Shown piece by piece: positions 59,175 through 64,000 of a stretch of 64,000 bases of DNA. The number at the start of each line of letters is the position of its first letter. The stretch's first letter is position 1. The stretch is from Magnetococcales bacterium WMHbin3. GTDB lineage: Bacteria; Pseudomonadota; Magnetococcia; Magnetococcales; Magnetaquicoccaceae. A program made the translations under genes and the position numbers. The notes beneath the pieces were generated by a model, which saw only the letters and a list, made by a program, of their open reading frames with translations, made no database searches and was not told the origin of the DNA. The stretch is taken from positions 26,491 through 90,490 of the forward strand of contig PDZX01000008.1 in the NCBI GenBank assembly GCA_002753185.1, written 5' to 3'.

Positions 59175-60094
59175 TCATGATAATAATGGCAATCCCAGTT
59201 CGGCGAGAAACTGGTTGTGGAGCTGTTTGGCATCACCGAACCCGCCCCGGCAAGCAGAGGAAAGCCGTTGGCGGTGATGATTTGTCCCACGTTTTGCCGC
59301 CAGAAATCCATGCTGGTGATGGTTTGCCGCTTGGCACGCAGTTCGGCGGTTTCCAGAAAGATCACCACCAAGCGATTGAGGGTGTCGATTTCGTCTTCCG
59401 TCAGATAGTTTTTGGCGATCAGGATATCCTGCTTGCGCACCCGCGTCCCTTGCCAGTGGCGCAAGCCAAAATGGGTGTCACCGGGATTGGCGCGGGCGAG
59501 GACGATCTCGGCAGCGGTCTGCTGCGTGACGGCATACAGCAGCAGGTTTTGTACGGTGGCAAAAAATTGCTGGGTGGTCTGGTCGCTCTTGTCGTAGTCG
59601 GATGCCAGCGCAAACAAGTCGCGGACCTTTTGATAGAAGCGCTTTTCCGAGGCGCGGATGTCGCGGATGCGCGCCAGCATCTCGTCGAAATAGTCCGGGC
59701 GGCCATCCGGGTTCTTGAGTCGCTCGTCGTCCATGACGAAACCCTTGCGCAGGTATTCCGCCAACACCGTGCTGGCCCAGCGGCGAAACTGCACCCCGCG
59801 TGGCGAACGCACGCGGTAGCCCACCGCCAGAATGGCACCCAGGTTGTAGAGTGTGACGGTGCGGCGCACGTCGCGGGCGCCCTCGGTTTGAACTACCGAG
59901 GATTCCTCGGCAGTTGCATCGCGTTGCAGTTCGCCATCGTCGTAAATGTTCTTCAGATGCAGGCCAATGTTGTCTGGCGACACGGCAAACAGTTCCGCCA
60001 TTTGCCGCTGCGTAATCCAGACCGTGCCCCGGTCGGCCCGTAGTTGCACCTGAGACTGGCCGTCTTCGCTGGTGTAGAGAATGAGCTGCGTCAT
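59175..60094 (-). pseudogene. RhuM-like gene, frameshifted near 59245
   Basis: The start (MTQLILYTSEDGQSQVQLRA) to about residue 285 matches RhuM-family proteins found with type I restriction systems (WITQRQMAELFAVSPDNIG, VQFRRWASTVLAEYLRKGF). After FPLLAGAGS the frame loses sense, continuing through the next gene as VMPNSSTT. The neighbouring frame from the same point reads DAKQLHNQFLAELGLPLLS and ends at 59175, which looks like a real tail. So one base is missing or added near the G/C run at about 59245-59255. Either a pseudogene or a sequencing error. It overlaps the end of the chimeric restriction gene by four bases. Confidence 0.75.
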
Positions 60095-61452
60095 GCCGAC
60101 ACCTCATCCATGACGGGAAAAAGCTGCTGCATCAGCCCCTTCTTGTGGCGTTTTGGCAGCTCGATTTTTTGCGCCTGGGCGGTGATGAGGTCATCGAGGG
60201 AGGAAAGGCAGTCGGCGATATTTTGTTGTTCTTCTCTGGAAGGTAGAAGCATCGAGTGTGTGCGAAGAATGCTCAAGTATAGTCTTGTTCTTGTGCCCCC
60301 ATTTTTCTGTGCTTGAGCAAAATTTTTGAATCCACTTCCCTCATTCAAAAGAGAAAGCAAAAAATATGGATGCATCTCTACCGCTGAGAAAACTGGATAT
60401 TCGGTGACGATCACCTTGTCGGCCAGGTCGTCCGAGAGGAGCCGGCTCACCAGGGTTGCGGTGTTGGTGTTGGCTTCGACGCATCTATCCTGGAAGCGGT
60501 TGAACTCCTCGCGGGTCTGGCGGTCGAGATCCTTGCGGTCCACCACGAACAGGCATTTGTCGATCTCCGGGTTGTCCTTGAGCAGCGTGGCAGCCTTGAA
60601 CGAGGTAAGGGTCTTGCCACTGCCGGTGGTGTGCCAGATGTAGCCGTTGCCACAGCGCTGATGGATGCAATCCACGATGGCGCGCACGGCATAGATCTGA
60701 TAGGGCCGCATCATCACCAGTTTCTGTTCGCTGGCCACCAGCACCATGTAGCGGCTGACCATTTCGCCCAGGGTGCATTTGGCCAGGAACTGCTCGGCAA
60801 AGGCATCGAGGTGGGTGATCTTCTTGTTGTCCGGGTCCGCGAACTGGTAAACGGGCAAAAAGCGCTCGTCGGCGTTGAAGCTGAAGTGCCGCGCGTTGTT
60901 GTTGGCGAAGTACCAGGTATCGGTGCGGTTGCTGACGATGAAGATCTGGATGAAGCACAGCAGCGTATTGCCATGGCCGTTGCCAGGGTCGTTTTTGTAA
61001 TCGGCGATCTGCTGCATGGCGCGGCGCGGGCTGACCGAGAGGGTTTTCATCTCGATCTGCACCACCGGCACGCCGTTGATGAGCAGCATCACGTCGTAAC
61101 GGTGATGGCTGCTGTGGTTGTTGATGCGCAGCTGGCTGACCACCTCGAAGTCGTTCTTGCACCAATCCTTGATGTTGACGAGCGTGTAATTGAGCGGGGT
61201 GCCGTCGTCCCGTTCGAAGGCGTTGATGTTGCGCAGCATCCGGGCGGCATGGAAGACGTCGGGCGTGGTGACGCTGCCCAGGAGACGCGCAAACTCGCTT
61301 TCCGTGAGTTTGACCCGGTTGAGGGCCTCGAACTTGACACGGAAGTTGGTCTCCAGCGCGGCGCGGTCGCGGATATCGGGGCGCGTGGTGTATTTGAGCG
61401 CGCCCAGCTTGCCGATGAGGTCTTGTTCGATTTGGTGTTCTGATATTTTCAT
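60091..61452 (-). pseudogene. In-frame HsdR-HsdS deletion chimera (type I restriction remnant)
   Basis: A 453-residue open frame built of two genes. Residues 1-345 are the front of an HsdR endonuclease subunit: nuclease part (LLINGVPVVQIEMKTLS), Walker A (HTTGSGKT) and LFVVDRKDLDRQT, stopping at DDLADKVIVT, where the remaining helicase motifs should begin. The last 110 residues are the end of an HsdS specificity subunit, with LLPSREEQQNIADCLSSLDD and the conserved C-terminal helix KRHKKGLMQQLFPV. The deletion removed the DEAD motor and most of HsdS and left the frame intact. No HsdM is in the window, so the system cannot restrict. Confidence 0.78.
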
Positions 61453-61474
61453 TGATAACCAAATGAAATATTTA

Positions 61475-61484
61475 ATGATATCAT
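61475..61484. other. Palindrome upstream of the restriction remnant
   Basis: ATGATATCAT is a perfect 10-bp palindrome in an AT-rich 117-base gap, 23 bases upstream of the remnant's start. It could be a former operator; nothing else supports this. Confidence 0.25.
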
Positions 61485-61569
61485 CCAGTGTAACAATTAA
61501 ATCTTATTTCTATCACGAATCGTGGATGCTTGCAAGCGGCAAATCACTCTTTTTGTCCAAGGGCATCCG

Positions 61570-64000
61570 TTACCGGCTCGCCCCCGCCTCCGCGACGGCC
61601 CGCAGATATTGATACACCAAGGCCGGGGGATGGCGCGGCTCGATTTTTTCCCGGAAATGACGATCCCAGAAGGCGAGGGCCTCCTGGTGACGGTTCTGCG
61701 CCAAAAGCGCCAGCATGCCCACGCCGAACAGATAGGCGCCACGGGTTTTGGTCAGGGGCGCGCCCGCCTCGATCAGCCGGACCACCTCGGTTTCCATGGC
61801 CGCCGGATCACGCCGCCCGATGGCCGCAAACAGCCGCATCCAGCCCGCCTCGTGCCCCTGCAACCCCTGGCCGCACGGCAAGGCTTGCATGGCCGTCAAG
61901 AGCTGCTCCAACGCCACGGGATGCAGATAGGGCAGAGCGGGCACCGCCAGTTGATAGAGCAGATACACCTTGTCGCCGTGGGCGGGCAAAACCCGGCATT
62001 CGGCCAGCGCCCGGATCATTTTGTCCAGATGGGTTTGGATGTCGTTGGGATGGTCGGTGGAGCCACGCGATCGACCGGTCAGGCGGGCCAGCAATTCGCT
62101 GGCCACGAACGGCCCGACCGCGAATGGTGAAAGCGCCGTGGGGGTGACCCGTGTCCCGCCCGCCGATGACTCGCGTCCCGCCAGCAGCGGGCGCAGGGGC
62201 AACAGCTCGTTGACCGGAAAGAAGATCGCGTTGGCCGTCCCCCCCAGGAACCGCGCCCGCGCCGCGTGCTGATCCACGTAGGGGGCGTAGTCGGAGTTGG
62301 CCGGGGCCGGCGAAAATCGCAGAAACGGGGCGAAAAAGCGTTCGTCCCCCACCCAGCGCAAACGCAAATCCTGCGGGTGGTGTACCCCGACACGCGCCAG
62401 ATCCGCCGCCATCTCCGCAACCGGCCAGCCGTCCTGGTCGGCGAGGTCGGGTATCGGCCTGCCGGAGGCCAGGATCAGCAGGTCGCCATGGTCCACCGCG
62501 TAAATGGTGAAATGGGGATATTCGGCGGCCACGGCCTTGAGGACCGATTGCAGCAGCCCCAGGTCGAATTCGTAGACCTGCAGCCATTGGGCCACCATCC
62601 CCCCCGGCGCCAGATGGCGTTTGATGTCGCGGTAGAACTCCCGCGTGAACAGCCCGGCCACGCCGCTGACCCACGGATTGGAGGGTTCGGAGATGATGAT
62701 GTCGTAGCGTGCCCGGCGCGTGGAGAAAAAGGTCTTGGCGTCCTCGATGTGGATGGCCCCACGCGGGTCGGCGAACAGGCGGTCGTTGTAGGGGGAGAAG
62801 CGTCTGGCGGCCTCCACGATGGCCGGTTCGATCTCGATGGTGTCGAGCCGTTGCAGGCGCGGGTCGGCGAGCGCCACATGGCTGGTCATGCCGGAACCCA
62901 GCCCGATGTTGGCCACAAAGCGGGGCGCGGGGTGCAGCAGGAGCGGCAGCGCGCCGGTGAGGGTCATGGTCACCTCGTCGAGGGTGCGCTGCTCGGTGGG
63001 CGGCATGGAGATGCTGGCGTCGATCTTGCCGTTGGTGCGCAGGGAGTAGACATTGTCCTGGCTTGCGGTCAGCGAAACGGTGGCGGTCTTGCCGTCGGTG
63101 TGGCTCAGGACCCGTTGTTCGCCGCTCAGAAGCTTGCCGTCCCGGTAGACCCCGGAGGCCATCAGGTGGGGATTCAGCTCCACCAGCCGGGCGGTGGCGA
63201 TCAATAACAAAACGGCAACCGGCCAGGCGACGCGACGCCATCCGGGCGGCACGAGCAGCAGGCCCAGTCCGATGTCCAGCGCCGCGCCGCTCATCAGGGC
63301 GCCCTTGACCCCCAACAGCGGCAGCGCCAGATGCACCGTGAAGAGAATCCCCAGGATCGCCCCCAGGGTATTGATCCCGTAGACCCTGCCGATCTCCTTT
63401 TCCCCACTCCCTTCGGCCATGAGAACGCGGGTGATCAGGGGCAGGGTCATGCCGGCGCAGAAGGCGGCGGGAAACATGATCGCCATGGCGATGCCGTGGC
63501 TGGCCAGGTTGAAGAGCAGATAGCCGGTCCGGTCGCGGGTCAGGACGGACAACAGCCACTCCATCAGGTGGAAGGCGTGGCCGTAGAGGGGGAGGGTGGC
63601 CAGGGCGGCCGCTCCCATGAGCAACTGAACCACGGCCAGAAAGTGGAGCGGACGGGTCAGGCGATCCGCGCGGCGGGCCAGCCACCAGCCGCCGCAGGCC
63701 AGGCCCAGGATGAAGGCGCTCAACATCAGCTCGAAGGCGTGGGTGGAGGCGCCCAGCACCAGACCAAGCATGCGCAGCCAGGTGATTTCGTAGACGAAGG
63801 AGGCGGCCCCGGTCAGGCAGGCGATGGCCAGCAGCAGGGCCGGGAGCCGGGACCGATCCGGCCGTGCCACGCGGGGAGGCGGCAGGGGGGGGGCTTTGTC
63901 CCGGAAGCGCCAGGCGATCAGCAGGGCCAGCAGCAGGTTCAGCATGCCCGCAGCGGCCAGGGTGCCATCGAGGCCGAGGCGGTCGATGGTGAAAAAGCCG
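61570..64000 (-). CDS. Spermidine-synthase-like membrane fusion protein (5'-truncated by window)
   Basis: The frame is open to the window edge, and the residues before the first Met in the window (GFFTIDRLGLDGTLAAAGM) continue a transmembrane protein, so the gene starts outside. At least 790 residues: several hydrophobic segments (about 1-270), then a Rossmann-type synthase domain (about 330-560) with NIGLGSGMTSH and DIIISEPSNPWVSGVAGLF, which match spermidine-synthase-like domains, and a C-terminal helical region. Such fused MFS/spermidine synthase proteins are common but rarely characterised. Polyamine activity is not proven. The gene ends 118 bases from the restriction remnant. Confidence 0.85.
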   Translation of the reverse strand, partial: GFFTIDRLGLDGTLAAAGMLNLLLALLIAWRFRDKAPPLPPPRVARPDRSRLPALLLAIACLTGAASFVYEITWLRMLGLVLGASTHAFELMLSAFILGLACGGWWLARRADRLTRPLHFLAVVQLLMGAAALATLPLYGHAFHLMEWLLSVLTRDRTGYLLFNLASHGIAMAIMFPAAFCAGMTLPLITRVLMAEGSGEKEIGRVYGINTLGAILGILFTVHLALPLLGVKGALMSGAALDIGLGLLLVPPGWRRVAWPVAVLLLIATARLVELNPHLMASGVYRDGKLLSGEQRVLSHTDGKTATVSLTASQDNVYSLRTNGKIDASISMPPTEQRTLDEVTMTLTGALPLLLHPAPRFVANIGLGSGMTSHVALADPRLQRLDTIEIEPAIVEAARRFSPYNDRLFADPRGAIHIEDAKTFFSTRRARYDIIISEPSNPWVSGVAGLFTREFYRDIKRHLAPGGMVAQWLQVYEFDLGLLQSVLKAVAAEYPHFTIYAVDHGDLLILASGRPIPDLADQDGWPVAEMAADLARVGVHHPQDLRLRWVGDERFFAPFLRFSPAPANSDYAPYVDQHAARARFLGGTANAIFFPVNELLPLRPLLAGRESSAGGTRVTPTALSPFAVGPFVASELLARLTGRSRGSTDHPNDIQTHLDKMIRALAECRVLPAHGDKVYLLYQLAVPALPYLHPVALEQLLTAMQALPCGQGLQGHEAGWMRLFAAIGRRDPAAMETEVVRLIEAGAPLTKTRGAYLFGVGMLALLAQNRHQEALAFWDRHFREKIEPRHPPALVYQYLRAVAEAGASR

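Overview
GC-rich bacterial chromosome, most likely a free-living Gram-negative proteobacterium. Supporting features are a tripartite RND efflux pump with a TolC-type outer-membrane protein, a lipoprotein with BON domains, DksA, a transmembrane chemoreceptor, extensive surface-sugar genes, and two exported Trp/Asn/Gly-rich proteins that resemble sulfur-globule envelope proteins. A sulfur-storing lineage such as the Magnetococcales would fit, but nothing here fixes the taxon (inference). I saw no rRNA, tRNA, CRISPR array or transposase-type insertion sequence. No stretch above 300 bases lacks a gene.

Layout. 1-3.8 kb: three exported or low-complexity Arg/Tyr/Trp-rich proteins, a DUF4412-like secreted protein and two W/N/G-rich exported proteins, closed by a strong terminator. 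3.9-10.7 kb: two ParA-type ATPases, one directly followed by a membrane-anchored Met-rich coiled coil, then an overlapping MotA/TolQ-like, YcjX and DUF697 gene set. 10.7-13.2 kb: chemoreceptor and a rhodanese-like protein. 13.2-18.3 kb (minus): four-gene sugar operon in which every junction overlaps by four bases: PseB, PseC, an aldo/keto reductase and a cytidylyltransferase-aminotransferase fusion. 18.4-19.6 kb: an SGNH hydrolase that is visibly more AT-rich. 19.9-29.4 kb (plus): acylphosphatase, epimerase-HAD fusion, methyltransferase, Nudix hydrolase, two radical SAM enzymes, a glycosyltransferase and a large TPR-membrane protein, probably one surface-glycan operon. 29.4-30.7 kb: an Rpn-family nuclease gene followed by a tandem copy of its own C-terminal part. 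30.7-35.8 kb (minus): ThDP enzyme, NeuB-SAF-cupin synthase and RfbH-like dehydratase. 36-45.3 kb: YraN, BON lipoprotein, GlcD-like oxidase, orphan DUF1778-like antitoxin, DksA and the RND pump.

45.3-49.6 kb holds the most interesting cassette: three tightly coupled genes with a promoter-like sequence in front. The third encodes an ATPase with a KGGVGR variant P-loop fused to TPRs, and the first two match nothing I recognise. 49.8-55.1 kb: acyl carrier protein, MBOAT-like membrane protein, STAS protein, MFS transporter and an HD-GYP-like protein in one overlapping run. 55-56.6 kb: TPR glycosyltransferase. 56.6-58.3 kb: CsoR-type metal sensor, cation diffusion facilitator and a perfect palindromic operator. 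58.3-61.5 kb: a decaying defence island made of a SLATT-type two-TM protein, a frameshifted RhuM gene and an in-frame HsdR-HsdS deletion chimera. 61.6 kb to the edge: a spermidine-synthase-like membrane fusion protein that runs out of the window.

Taken together, much of the window builds or exports envelope material (nonulosonate-like and 3,6-dideoxy-type sugars), interrupted by at least four conflict-related units: the Rpn pair, the orphan antitoxin, the KGGVGR cassette and the type I restriction remnant.
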